DNA of 22,149 bases from a bacterium. Its GTDB lineage: Bacteria > Spirochaetota > JAHITG01. The stretch is taken from positions 1-22,149 of the forward strand of contig JAQTRT010000014.1 in assembly GCA_028711675.1 (NCBI GenBank), in the 5' to 3' direction. The notes under the pieces are model-generated. The model saw only the letters and a program-made list of their open reading frames with translations. It ran no database searches and was not told the DNA's origin. A program made the position numbers and the translations under genes. Positions 8,653 to 15,130 of the stretch are shown piece after piece; position 1 is the stretch's first letter; each line of letters begins with the position of its first letter.

Positions 8653-9369
8653 TTACCGGTTCATCTTCTGGTAATGGAAAAGGAATAAAGCTGCTGCTAC
8701 GGATACGTTAAGCGATTCCACGTGTCCGGAACGCGGGATGGAGACCTTATAATCAAGCTGGTCAGTGATGAGCCGGCTGATGCCCTTCTCCTCGTTCCCC
8801 ACCACAAGAAGTGTCTTTTTCGGGAACTCGAACTCATAGATATTCCTGTCGCCGTTCACGTCCGCGCCCACCAGCCAGAAATTGTTCTCCTTGAACTTTT
8901 TTATCTCGTTCGAAAGGTTGGAGACGCCGATGATATTCAGATAATTCACGGCGCCGGCAGAAGTGCGGGCAGCCACGTCGTTCACCTGAGCGCTCCTGTC
9001 TTTGGGAAGGATCACGCCGTCTGCGCCGAAGAATTCAGCGCTCCGGAGGATGGCGCCAAGGTTGTGGACATCCGTGATATGGTCGATCATGATAAAAAGA
9101 TTTTTCGAAAGATCGTATTCCCGGGACCCGGTCCGCGGTTCCAGGAAAGCGATGATCCCCTGGTGGTTCTGGCCGGCCGCATACTCTTCCAGTTCTTCTT
9201 CCGGGACATATTTAACCTTGATGTCCTTGACCTGGGCCGAGGTTACGATATGACTGATCTTCCGGTCCGACTCCTTTGATCTCCTGACCAGGATACGCGC
9301 GAACTTCCGGTCCGCGTTGAGAGCTTCTTCCACAGGATGGGTCCCGTAGATTATTTCAAGATCTTCCAT
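8653..9369 (-). CDS. rlmB: 23S rRNA (guanosine-2'-O-)-methyltransferase RlmB, TrmH/SpoU family
   Basis: 238 residues, normal length. The N-terminal 75 residues form the substrate-binding domain (IYGTHPVEEAL, ending NHQGIIAF). The knotted SPOUT domain carries the three family motifs: NLGAILRSAEFFGADGVI (103-120, with Asn103 and Arg109), GNEEKGISRL (191-200) and IPRSGHVESLNVSVAAA (211-227, with Glu219 and Asn221). The family transfers a methyl group from S-adenosylmethionine to the ribose of a 23S rRNA guanosine near the peptidyl-transferase centre (G2251 in E. coli). The start codon lies inside the end of cysS, a 19-nt overlap. GAGGG sits 6 nt before the ATG, so translation is probably coupled. 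A cysS-rlmB pairing is common in bacteria. Confidence 0.95.
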   Translation of the reverse strand: MEDLEIIYGTHPVEEALNADRKFARILVRRSKESDRKISHIVTSAQVKDIKVKYVPEEELEEYAAGQNHQGIIAFLEPRTGSREYDLSKNLFIMIDHITDVHNLGAILRSAEFFGADGVILPKDRSAQVNDVAARTSAGAVNYLNIIGVSNLSNEIKKFKENNFWLVGADVNGDRNIYEFEFPKKTLLVVGNEEKGISRLITDQLDYKVSIPRSGHVESLNVSVAAALFLFHYQKMNR

Positions 9370-10745
9370 CGGATACCCTCTTTTGTATCTTCGATGAGTA
9401 CGCTTTTTTCTTTCAGTTTCTGCCTGATCTCATCGGCCAGCTTGAAATCCTTATCCTTCCTGGCCTTTTCCCTCTGCCCGATCAGGACCTTTATCTCTTC
9501 CGGCAGTTCCTTTTCAGGTTCTTTCAGTATGTTCAGAATGGAATCGATCCTGTGAAGGGCCTGGATGAGGCTGTTCTTATTATTCTGTGTCAGGATATCA
9601 CTGTCCATGAACCTGTTGGTTTCGCTCATCAGATCGAACAGGTAACCCAGGCAGCCGGAAATGTTCAGGTCATCCTCCAGATTGGCATCAAAGAATCCGA
9701 GCAGTTCGGTCAGGGCTTTCTGGAACGGCTCATCCGAATTATTGGAGGGTTTATGGTCCAGGAGTACCTGGTAAAAGTTCTGTAATTTATCAATGGCCGC
9801 GTGTGCCGCGTTCAGGCTCTCCTTTGTGAAATTAAGCTGCTTCCTGTAATGAGTGGAGAGGAGCAGGTAACGGATGGCCTTGCTGGAGGCGCCCCGGTTT
9901 ATCAGGTCCCGGAGCGTGAAAAAATTACCTTTGGACTTGGACATCTTCTCGCCTTCCACGATCAGGTGGCTGCAGTGAAGCCAGTACTTCACGAACGGCT
10001 TGCCCGTGGCAGCTACGCTCTGGGCGATCTCGTTCTCATGGTGCGGAAAAATAAGGTCCTCGCCGCCTGTATGGATGTCAAAGGTCTCGCCCAGGTATTT
10101 CATGCTCATGGCCGAGCATTCGATATGCCAGCCCGGCCGTCCCGGGCCGTACGGTGTATCCCAGAAAGGCTCGCCTTCCTTTTTTCCTTTCCAGAGCACG
10201 AAATCCTTCACATCATCCTTGGTATATTCATCCAGGTCCACGCGGACCCCTTGCTTGATGTTCGCCAGATCGACCCTGGAGAGCCGGCCGTATTCTTTGA
10301 ATTGGGAGATCTTAAAATAAACCGAACCGTCCGAGAGATAAGTATATCCGGCGCTGTCCAGTCTTTTAATGAGGTCGATCATTTCGTTGATATGCTCCGT
10401 GGCCCTGGGATAATAATCAGCCCGTTCAATGCCCAGGGTCTTCAGGTCCTCGAAAAAGGCGTTCGTAAACCGGTCCGTATATTCTTTCAGGCTTACTTTC
10501 TGCTCCTGGGAGCGTTTGATGGTCTTATCGTCCACGTCCGTGATGTTCATCACCTGGATGACCTTGAATCCTTTGTATTTCAGGAACCGGCGCAGGAGGT
10601 CGGTGAAGACATAGGACCTGAAATTCCCGATATGGGCATAATCATAGACCGTGGGGCCGCAGGAATATATCTTCACGGTCTTTTCCTCCAGCGGCACGAA
10701 CTCATCCAGTTTTCTGGTAAGCGTATTATGGAATTTAATGCTCAT
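9351..10745 (-). CDS. cysS: Cysteinyl-tRNA synthetase
   Basis: 464 residues from the ATG at 10745 (MSIKFHNTL). An in-frame ATG at 10769 lies inside the promoter spacer, so it cannot be the start of the main transcript. Class I signatures: SCGPTVYDYAHIGN with HIGN at 38-41 and KMSKS at 267-271. The zinc ligands Cys29, Cys210, His235 and Glu239 are all present, one off the E. coli positions. The DALR anticodon-binding region and the C-terminal Cys-tRNA recognition part are complete (ending GIRWKILK). It ligates cysteine to tRNA-Cys in the cytoplasm. Its predicted leader is only a few nucleotides, so there is no room for a T-box. The 3' end overlaps rlmB by 19 nt, forming a two-gene operon. Confidence 0.97.
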   Translation of the reverse strand: MSIKFHNTLTRKLDEFVPLEEKTVKIYSCGPTVYDYAHIGNFRSYVFTDLLRRFLKYKGFKVIQVMNITDVDDKTIKRSQEQKVSLKEYTDRFTNAFFEDLKTLGIERADYYPRATEHINEMIDLIKRLDSAGYTYLSDGSVYFKISQFKEYGRLSRVDLANIKQGVRVDLDEYTKDDVKDFVLWKGKKEGEPFWDTPYGPGRPGWHIECSAMSMKYLGETFDIHTGGEDLIFPHHENEIAQSVAATGKPFVKYWLHCSHLIVEGEKMSKSKGNFFTLRDLINRGASSKAIRYLLLSTHYRKQLNFTKESLNAAHAAIDKLQNFYQVLLDHKPSNNSDEPFQKALTELLGFFDANLEDDLNISGCLGYLFDLMSETNRFMDSDILTQNNKNSLIQALHRIDSILNILKEPEKELPEEIKVLIGQREKARKDKDFKLADEIRQKLKEKSVLIEDTKEGIRWKILK

Positions 10746-10758
10746 AATTGATAGAACG

Positions 10759-10786
10759 ATAGTACCCATTAAAATTAATTAGTCAA
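10759..10786 (-). promoter_or_regulatory. cysS-rlmB promoter
   Basis: On the - strand TTGACT (10786-10781) and TACTAT (10764-10759) are separated by 16 bp. The predicted start of transcription is around 10751-10752, just ahead of the cysS ATG at 10745, giving a near-leaderless mRNA. This placement is what selects the ATG at 10745 over the one at 10769. Confidence 0.6.
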
Positions 10787-10800
10787 GTAATTAGTCAAGT
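10781..10800. repeat. Tandem 8-bp direct repeat over the cysS -35 box
   Basis: AGTCAAGT occurs at 10781-10788 and again at 10793-10800, separated by AATT, so the repeat period is 12 bp. The promoter-proximal copy contains the -35 hexamer (TTGACT on the - strand). It could be a duplicated -35 or a regulator site; nothing more can be said from sequence. Confidence 0.45.
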
Positions 10801-10830
10801 GAATAAGGGAAGTATTTGTATAAATATTTT

Positions 10831-10970
10831 CAGGGGGTATAGGTGTCGTTCATTTTTCCGGTTTGGAGTCGCGTTAATTTTTACAGGATGTAAAAATAGC
10901 GACTCCCCTCGCAGGGCACCATGGATGGTGCCCGAGAATGAGGAAAAACGAACGCCCCTTATACCCCCTG
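10831..10970 (-). repeat. 140-bp multi-hairpin palindromic element, copy 2 (inverted)
   Basis: Outer stem: 10831-10859 pairs with 10942-10970, 29 positions, mostly complementary (CAGGGGGTATA at the left base against TATACCCCCTG), with an A/C mismatch at position 22. That is the same position that is unpaired in copy 1. On the - strand hairpin 1 reads CTCG, GGCACCAT, CC, ATGGTGCC, CTG, CGAG (10936-10908), the same layout and CTG bulge as copy 1. Hairpin 2: GGAGTCGC (10865-10872) with GCGACTCC (10899-10906), then ATTTTTACA (10877-10885) with TGTAAAAAT (10889-10897). TCATTCTCGG is at 10941-10932. It lies between the cupin stop and the cysS promoter, both - strand genes, so it is oriented with transcription as copy 1 is. 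Total length 140 bp, identical to copy 1. Confidence 0.85.
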
Positions 10971-11027
10971 ACCACTTGAATACAGAAATTTGTAAATTCC
11001 GTTATAAATCCAATATTTTCAGACCTA

Positions 11028-11531
11028 CTATGTGAGTTCTTTAATTATCTTTTCATGCCGGGGATACTTCCGGAGCATCTGATCCCGGTCAGCCAGTTCA
11101 AAATCTCTGAAGTCAAAACCCGGTGCCACGGTACAGCCCATGAGGGTATAGGAATTCTCTTTATCCACCGCAGCGCCGAACCATGAACCTTTTTTAATGA
11201 TAACCTGGAAATCTTCGCCTGGATCCAGGGAAGGGCCCAGTCTTTTCTTCTCCAGTCTACCGGCCGGGCTGATGAGATAGACCGTGAGCGGGCTGCCCGA
11301 ATGATAATGCCAGATCTCGTCGGATTTCAGCCTGTGGAACTTTGAGACCTGGCTGCCTTTCAGGAGGAAATATATGGCCGTGGAAAAAGCCCGGCCTGAT
11401 CCGTACCGCCCGGGCAGGGACCCGGTTTTGATCCGTTCATCGGACCTGTAGGTCTCCCTGTAATACCCGCCCTCCGGATGAGCCCTTAATCCTAATTTCC
11501 TTATCCAGAATTCAGCGTTCTTGTGTTTCAT
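11028..11531 (-). CDS. Cupin of the DUF985 (Cupin_5) family
   Basis: 167 residues, normal length. Family marks are the N-terminal L-x-x-HPEGGYYRETYRS (about 15-30), AIYFLLKGSQVSKFHRLKSDEIWHYHSGSPL (about 52-82) and the late SYTLMGCTVAPGFDFRDFELAD (about 127-148). This is a single cupin barrel, with the conserved His/Glu/His cluster (FHRLKSDEIWHYH) placed where metal or sugar binding is expected. Some relatives are studied as putative epimerase-like or small-molecule-binding proteins, but the reaction is not established, so none is assigned. Cytoplasmic. No good Shine-Dalgarno precedes the ATG. It is transcribed away from the CsgG-like gene. Its 3' side carries the 140-bp structured element before cysS. 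Confidence 0.88.
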   Translation of the reverse strand: MKHKNAEFWIRKLGLRAHPEGGYYRETYRSDERIKTGSLPGRYGSGRAFSTAIYFLLKGSQVSKFHRLKSDEIWHYHSGSPLTVYLISPAGRLEKKRLGPSLDPGEDFQVIIKKGSWFGAAVDKENSYTLMGCTVAPGFDFRDFELADRDQMLRKYPRHEKIIKELT

Positions 11532-11587
11532 GATATGAAAATGAACTATTAAAAAAAGATTTCAAGATGTTTTACTTCTGATTCTTC

Positions 11588-11615
11588 TTGACATTAATTA
11601 TATAATTTTTATAAT
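11588..11615 (+). promoter_or_regulatory. Near-consensus promoter of the CsgG-like/kelch unit
   Basis: TTGACA (11588-11593), a 16-bp spacer and TATAAT (11610-11615). Both hexamers match the sigma-70 consensus exactly. A second TATAAT at 11601-11606 is only 7 bp from the -35 and is unlikely to serve it. Transcription should start near 11622, so the ATG at 11623 would be leaderless and the ATG at 11653 is favoured. Confidence 0.82.
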
Positions 11616-11640
11616 AATAAATATGCAACCGGCTTATATT

Positions 11641-11645
11641 GGGGA
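11641..11645 (+). promoter_or_regulatory. Ribosome binding site that decides the start at 11653
   Basis: GGGGA lies 7 nt before the ATG at 11653, whose product begins with a clean signal peptide (MKKMLTLIIIM). The longer reading from 11623 would put ten polar residues ahead of it and has no leader. Confidence 0.65.
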
Positions 11646-11652
11646 AAAAATC

Positions 11653-12585
11653 ATGAAAAAAATGCTTACCCTCATAATTATTATGGTTCCTTTTTTTCTT
11701 TACGCTCAAGATAATCTAATCCTAGCTGTCCTGGATTTTAATACTGAAAAAGATTTACCGGTAAATCTAGGAAAAGACCTTGCGGACCTTGTCAGAGCCA
11801 GGATCCCTCAATACAGCAATCTTCAGCTCATTGAACGCTCACGCATGCTGGAGGTCCTGAAAGTCCGGGATCTGCAGGCCGAGAGCTGTATGGACATTGC
11901 CTGCACGGCTACAATCGGGAAAGCCTTATCATGCTCCAGGATCATCATAGGAAAGGCCGGACGGTTCGGCGACCTGTACACGCTCATCATCCGCACAATC
12001 GACACAGAAAAAGGAAAAGGTGAATACACACGGTCCCTGGTGGTAAAGAGCCTGGATGAGATGCCCAAAGAGATCAATACCTATGTCAATAATCTTTATA
12101 AAATATTCATGAAAATACCCCTGGAAAAGAGAAGCTCCTCTATCGCGCCGATCACAGTCCCGAAATCCGAACTGGAAAAGGGACAGGACAGCATCAGGAA
12201 CATTAAAACATGGATGTGGGTCACGGGCATTTCAGGAGGAATATTAGGCAGCGCAGCATTATACGGACTTCTGGTTTCGAACCGGTATTATGATGATTCA
12301 AATAAAAAATATGAGGAGTATAAAAGTTCTGTTTACAGGGCTGAGGCCCAGACCCTTCATCAGGAAACAGATGACCTCATGAAGAAAGGAGATACAGCAA
12401 GATTGATAGCTTATATCGGAGCAGGTGGTCTTGTTATATGCGGCTCATTATTCCTGTATGAACATTATGTAAAGAACAAATATGAAAAAAGAGTGGCGGA
12501 ACTGCAAAAAGAGCCAAAAAAAACAACATTGTTTTTTGCACCGACCAGAGACCATTTTTCTTTAGGCCTGATCCACTTGTTTTAA
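11653..12585 (+). CDS. CsgG/LpoB-like envelope protein with two C-terminal membrane segments
   Basis: 310 residues. Signal peptide 1-19 (cleavage YAQ/D). Residues 20-155 have the alpha/beta pattern of the CsgG/FlgO/LpoB group: LAVLDFNTE at the first strand, LADLVRARI and LQLIERSRMLEVL, then ESCMDIACTATIGKALSCSRIIIGKAGRFGDLYTLIIRTIDTEKGK. The Cys79/Cys84 pair could form a disulphide in the periplasm. After a linker, two hydrophobic helices (about 188-208 and 251-270) flank a charged 40-residue loop, and the tail ends in a short amphipathic stretch. Proteins of this group bind outer-membrane assemblies or peptidoglycan synthases; the partner here is unknown. It probably shares its transcript with the kelch lipoprotein 46 bp downstream. 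The group call is by pattern; exact subfamily not recognised. Confidence 0.75.
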   Translation: MKKMLTLIIIMVPFFLYAQDNLILAVLDFNTEKDLPVNLGKDLADLVRARIPQYSNLQLIERSRMLEVLKVRDLQAESCMDIACTATIGKALSCSRIIIGKAGRFGDLYTLIIRTIDTEKGKGEYTRSLVVKSLDEMPKEINTYVNNLYKIFMKIPLEKRSSSIAPITVPKSELEKGQDSIRNIKTWMWVTGISGGILGSAALYGLLVSNRYYDDSNKKYEEYKSSVYRAEAQTLHQETDDLMKKGDTARLIAYIGAGGLVICGSLFLYEHYVKNKYEKRVAELQKEPKKTTLFFAPTRDHFSLGLIHLF

Positions 12586-12631
12586 AAAGGAGCCGCCAAA
12601 CAGATGATTTATTTCTACAGGTGAGCCGGAC

Positions 12632-13624
12632 ATGAAAAAAACACGCATCATCCTTATTAGTTTCATCCTCATATATTCAAGCTGCACAAAAAAACCGGAT
12701 ATCCAGTTTAATAATCCGCACGATCCTCTGGCGGATAATTACACCCTGCCGTGGAAGACATTAAAACCCATGTTATTTGAAAGATGTTATTTTACAGCTG
12801 AAACCGTGAATCATAAGATATATATGATCGGTGCAGCATCAGGATATATCGAAGAATATGATCCTGTTAACGAAGAATCCTCGATCAAGCTCACGGCATC
12901 AGCTTACCGGTCGGGACTGGCGAGCTCAGTCGTTAACAATAAAATATATCTTATCGGCGGAATGATCAACATTACAGGTACGGATTGCACCAATCTTGTG
13001 GAAGAATACGACCCTGTTAATAATACAATTACGTGTAAAACACCAATGCCAACAGCAAGGGCTGGGTTAGCCTGTGTTGCTGTTGAGGGAAAGATCTACG
13101 CCATAGGCGGTTATGACAGGAGCAGAAATATATTATCCACTGTTGAAGAGTATAATCCGGATACTGACACATGGACCACAAAAACACCCATGTCATCAGT
13201 CAGATGTTATCTCTCCTGTACCGTATATAAGGACAAGATTTATGCTGTAGGTGGTTCGCTGCGTTATAATTCATATAATGAATTTTCTGACAAACTCGAG
13301 GTATACGATCCAATCAATAACACTTGGTCATATAAGGCCAGTATAAGTAGCCCTAGAGGCGAATTATGCTGTAAAACAATCAATAATAAAATCTATGTTT
13401 TCGGCGGAAAAGGATTTTTCTATTCCCCTGTTTCTATCGTGCAAGAGTATGATCCTGAAAATAACAGCTGGAAGGAAAAAACACCAATAAAAACAGATAT
13501 AACCGGAATGAGCAGTGCTGTATTTAATAATAAAATATACATTATCGGTGGATACCAATACGGACCAAATAAGACGATAATATTAGATTTGGTTGAAGAG
13601 TACGATCCTTCATTCGACCAGTAA
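12632..13624 (+). CDS. Kelch-repeat lipoprotein
   Basis: 330 residues. The signal peptide ends in IYSSC with Cys18 as the lipidation site (a relaxed lipobox, as in FCB-type bacteria). The mature N-terminus has the NPHDPLADNY linker seen in many surface lipoproteins of such bacteria. From about residue 45 follow six kelch blades, each with a variant of NKIYxIGG ... VEEYDPVNNTW ... KTPM: KIYMIGA, KIYLIGG, KIYAIGG, KIYAVGG, KIYVFGG and KIYIIGG. This predicts one six-bladed beta-propeller on the outer face of a membrane, a protein- or glycan-binding fold. No catalytic residues recognised. AGGTGAG (12619-12625) sits 6 nt before the ATG. Codons are more A/T-rich than in the genes to the left. Confidence 0.92.
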   Translation: MKKTRIILISFILIYSSCTKKPDIQFNNPHDPLADNYTLPWKTLKPMLFERCYFTAETVNHKIYMIGAASGYIEEYDPVNEESSIKLTASAYRSGLASSVVNNKIYLIGGMINITGTDCTNLVEEYDPVNNTITCKTPMPTARAGLACVAVEGKIYAIGGYDRSRNILSTVEEYNPDTDTWTTKTPMSSVRCYLSCTVYKDKIYAVGGSLRYNSYNEFSDKLEVYDPINNTWSYKASISSPRGELCCKTINNKIYVFGGKGFFYSPVSIVQEYDPENNSWKEKTPIKTDITGMSSAVFNNKIYIIGGYQYGPNKTIILDLVEEYDPSFDQ

Positions 13625-13856
13625 TCATTCTTCCTTTATCTTTATAACACTTATTTTTCAATGTTTTATCCGAGCAGAAATATATCATTATGCAATCCCT
13701 GGCCGGCCGTTTTTTTATTTTCAGGGGGCATTTCTTTATTCGGGTTTTGATCCTGTATATGTCCCTGAATAGGGTGAGGAAGGCGGTTAACCTTAAAAAG
13801 CCCATAAAATGCCTGCTAACTGCTGCAGTTTTCAGTATTGAGCATAAAATTATTAT
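13625..13856. other. Intergenic stretch without recognisable gene
   Basis: This is the first part of a 496-bp gap between the kelch gene and the epimerase. It is A/T-rich with GGCCGGCC and a T-run at 13701-13717, which has too little stem for a confident terminator. A 87-codon reading frame on the - strand (13542-13805) overlaps the kelch gene, has no usable ribosome site and resembles nothing I know. Confidence 0.5.
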
Positions 13857-13884
13857 TTGACATTACAAATAAAAGAACTAAATT
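13857..13884 (+). promoter_or_regulatory. Candidate promoter of the + strand polysaccharide unit
   Basis: TTGACA (13857-13862, exact -35) and TAAATT (13879-13884, 4 of 6 at -10) are 16 bp apart, the same spacing as the other promoters here. Transcription would begin near 13891, some 230 nt before the epimerase gene and 8 nt before a small ORF. Confidence 0.5.
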
Positions 13885-13898
13885 ATTAAAATTAAAAA

Positions 13899-14060
13899 AT
13901 GGATCACAAAGGAGCCGCGAGTAACGCTAAAAAGCAATTCATGTTGTATAAACGAAAAGGGGGATTGCTTCTGGATTACTTATTAGTGAAAATCCGATTA
14001 ATATTCATCCTGGCTATATTTCTGACATTGCTTTTTTTGGATTCTTTCCAAGTACTATAG
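13899..14060 (+). CDS. Possible small single-pass membrane protein (53 aa)
   Basis: An ATG at 13899 opens a 53-codon frame ending TAG at 14058-14060. The product has a basic N-terminal half (KKQFMLYKRKGG), then a hydrophobic helix (about residues 34-48: LIFILAIFLTLLFL) flanked by KIR, as in a one-pass inner-membrane peptide. An internal ATG at 13941 is an alternative start. There is no Shine-Dalgarno before either; the ATG at 13899 would lie 8 nt from the predicted transcript start. It could equally be a translated leader or the remnant of a larger membrane protein. I recognise no family. Uncertain. Confidence 0.3.
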   Translation: MDHKGAASNAKKQFMLYKRKGGLLLDYLLVKIRLIFILAIFLTLLFLDSFQVL

Positions 14061-14076
14061 TTGTCTGAAACCCGGA

Positions 14077-14103
14077 TTACTCAAAGAAAGGCTTCCTGAG
14101 TAA
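14077..14103 (+). promoter_or_regulatory. Small hairpin touching the epimerase ribosome site
   Basis: TTACTCA (14077-14083) is complementary to TGAGTAA (14097-14103), loop 13 nt. The right arm overlaps the first bases of the only AAGGA (14102-14106) ahead of the epimerase ATG. Folding could affect translation; the stem is short and the role speculative. Confidence 0.3.
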
Positions 14104-14120
14104 GGAATACAAATAAAAAC

Positions 14121-15062
14121 ATGAAGATATTAGTAACCGGAGCTGCTGGTTTTATTGCCAGTCATGTAGCAGACACTTATATCAATGCGGGACATGAAGT
14201 CATCATTGCGGATAATTTATCAGGAGGGACACTGGAAAATGTTCATCCCAAAGCGAAATTTTATCTCATGGATGTCCGTTCTCCCTTGCTGAAAGAAGTT
14301 TTTGAGGTGGAAAAACCGGATGTCGTCAATCATCACGCAGCGCAAATGTCAGTCACTCTCTCCCTCAGAGATCCCTCTTTTGATGCTGATGTGAATGTCC
14401 TTGGCTTTATCAATTTACTTGAAAACTGCATTAAATTTAAAGTGAAAAAAGTGATTTTCATATCTTCGGGAGGCGCGATTTACGGTGAAGCCTCCGAATA
14501 TCCAACGACGGAAAAATACTCTCCCAGGCCTCTGAGTCCTTATGCCGTTACCAAGTGTGTTTCTGAAAGCTATTTGTATTACTATCATAAACAATTCGGC
14601 CTGAATTATACGACATTACGATATGCGAATGTGTACGGCCCCCGGCAGGACGCCCACGGCGAAGCCGGTGTAGTCTCTATTTTTATCAATAAATTATTAA
14701 ACCGTGAGACCCCGACCATCTATGCTTACCCTGATCAGCCGGACGGAATGGTGAGGGATTATATATATGTAAAAGATGTGGTTCAGGCAAACCTCCTGGC
14801 CCTGGATCATGCTGAAAATGATTTTTTAAATATCGGCACGCAGGAAGAGGTCTCTACAAGCAGATTATATCAAACAATTACCAAAGCGATGAAAACAGAC
14901 GTTCTTCCGCATAAAGCAGGCCCCCGGCCCGGAGATATCCGGCGCTCTTGTTTAAATTGCGAAAAAGCAAAGAGGATTTTAGGTTGGGCCCCAAAATACA
15001 ATTTAGAGCAGGGGGTTTTTGAAACATATCAGTACTTTAGCGCCAAACATAAGAAAAAATAA
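14121..15062 (+). CDS. NAD-dependent epimerase/dehydratase, UDP-glucose 4-epimerase-like (extended SDR)
   Basis: 313 residues, normal for GalE-like extended short-chain dehydrogenases. The dinucleotide loop is GAAGFIA (7-13), followed by the acidic strand IIADNLSGG (Asp31) that favours NAD. Catalytic residues: the SSGGAIYG segment (115-122) and Tyr141-x-x-x-Lys145 (YAVTK). LRYANVYGPRQDAHGEAGVVSIF and the C-terminal RPGDIRRSCLNCEKAKRILGW are typical of UDP-hexose 4-epimerases. It should interconvert NDP-sugars at C4 (or a close reaction) in the cytoplasm for the polysaccharide made by its neighbours. The ATG matches the family start exactly; the nearest AAGGA (14102-14106) is 14 nt away, unusually far. 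The sugar transferase follows 68 bp downstream, probably co-transcribed. Confidence 0.92.
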   Translation: MKILVTGAAGFIASHVADTYINAGHEVIIADNLSGGTLENVHPKAKFYLMDVRSPLLKEVFEVEKPDVVNHHAAQMSVTLSLRDPSFDADVNVLGFINLLENCIKFKVKKVIFISSGGAIYGEASEYPTTEKYSPRPLSPYAVTKCVSESYLYYYHKQFGLNYTTLRYANVYGPRQDAHGEAGVVSIFINKLLNRETPTIYAYPDQPDGMVRDYIYVKDVVQANLLALDHAENDFLNIGTQEEVSTSRLYQTITKAMKTDVLPHKAGPRPGDIRRSCLNCEKAKRILGWAPKYNLEQGVFETYQYFSAKHKKK

Positions 15063-15130
15063 GGGATATGCCATGATCAATCGGTTTCCCTTATCATCTG
15101 AAAATTAAAATTCATCTTTCTCATAAAGGT

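Noticed and set aside
9801..10751. 316-codon frame antisense to cysS
   Set aside because: cysS is certain from its HIGH/KMSKS and zinc motifs; the antisense frame is a by-product of its codon use.
10767..10769. Upstream in-frame ATG for cysS
   Set aside because: It falls between the -35 and -10 of the predicted promoter, and the added residues are absent from the family's usual start.
11623..11652. Upstream ATG giving ten extra residues before the CsgG-like signal peptide
   Set aside because: It coincides with the predicted transcription start, while the ATG at 11653 has a Shine-Dalgarno and begins the signal peptide.
12604..12624. Six-codon mini-ORF before the kelch gene, preceded by AAAAAGGAG
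   Set aside because: Spacing from AAAAAGGAG is too long, the peptide has no attenuator feature, and the kelch gene has its own ribosome site within it.
13542..13805. 87-codon frame on the - strand after the kelch gene
   Set aside because: Overlaps the kelch coding end, has no well-placed ribosome site, is dominated by Lys/Arg and resembles no family I recognise.
13908..13918. AAAGGAGCCGC shared with 12586-12596, considered as a conserved regulatory motif
   Set aside because: Only an 11-mer, part of which is a generic Shine-Dalgarno; the surrounding sequences do not match, and no known riboswitch consensus fits.
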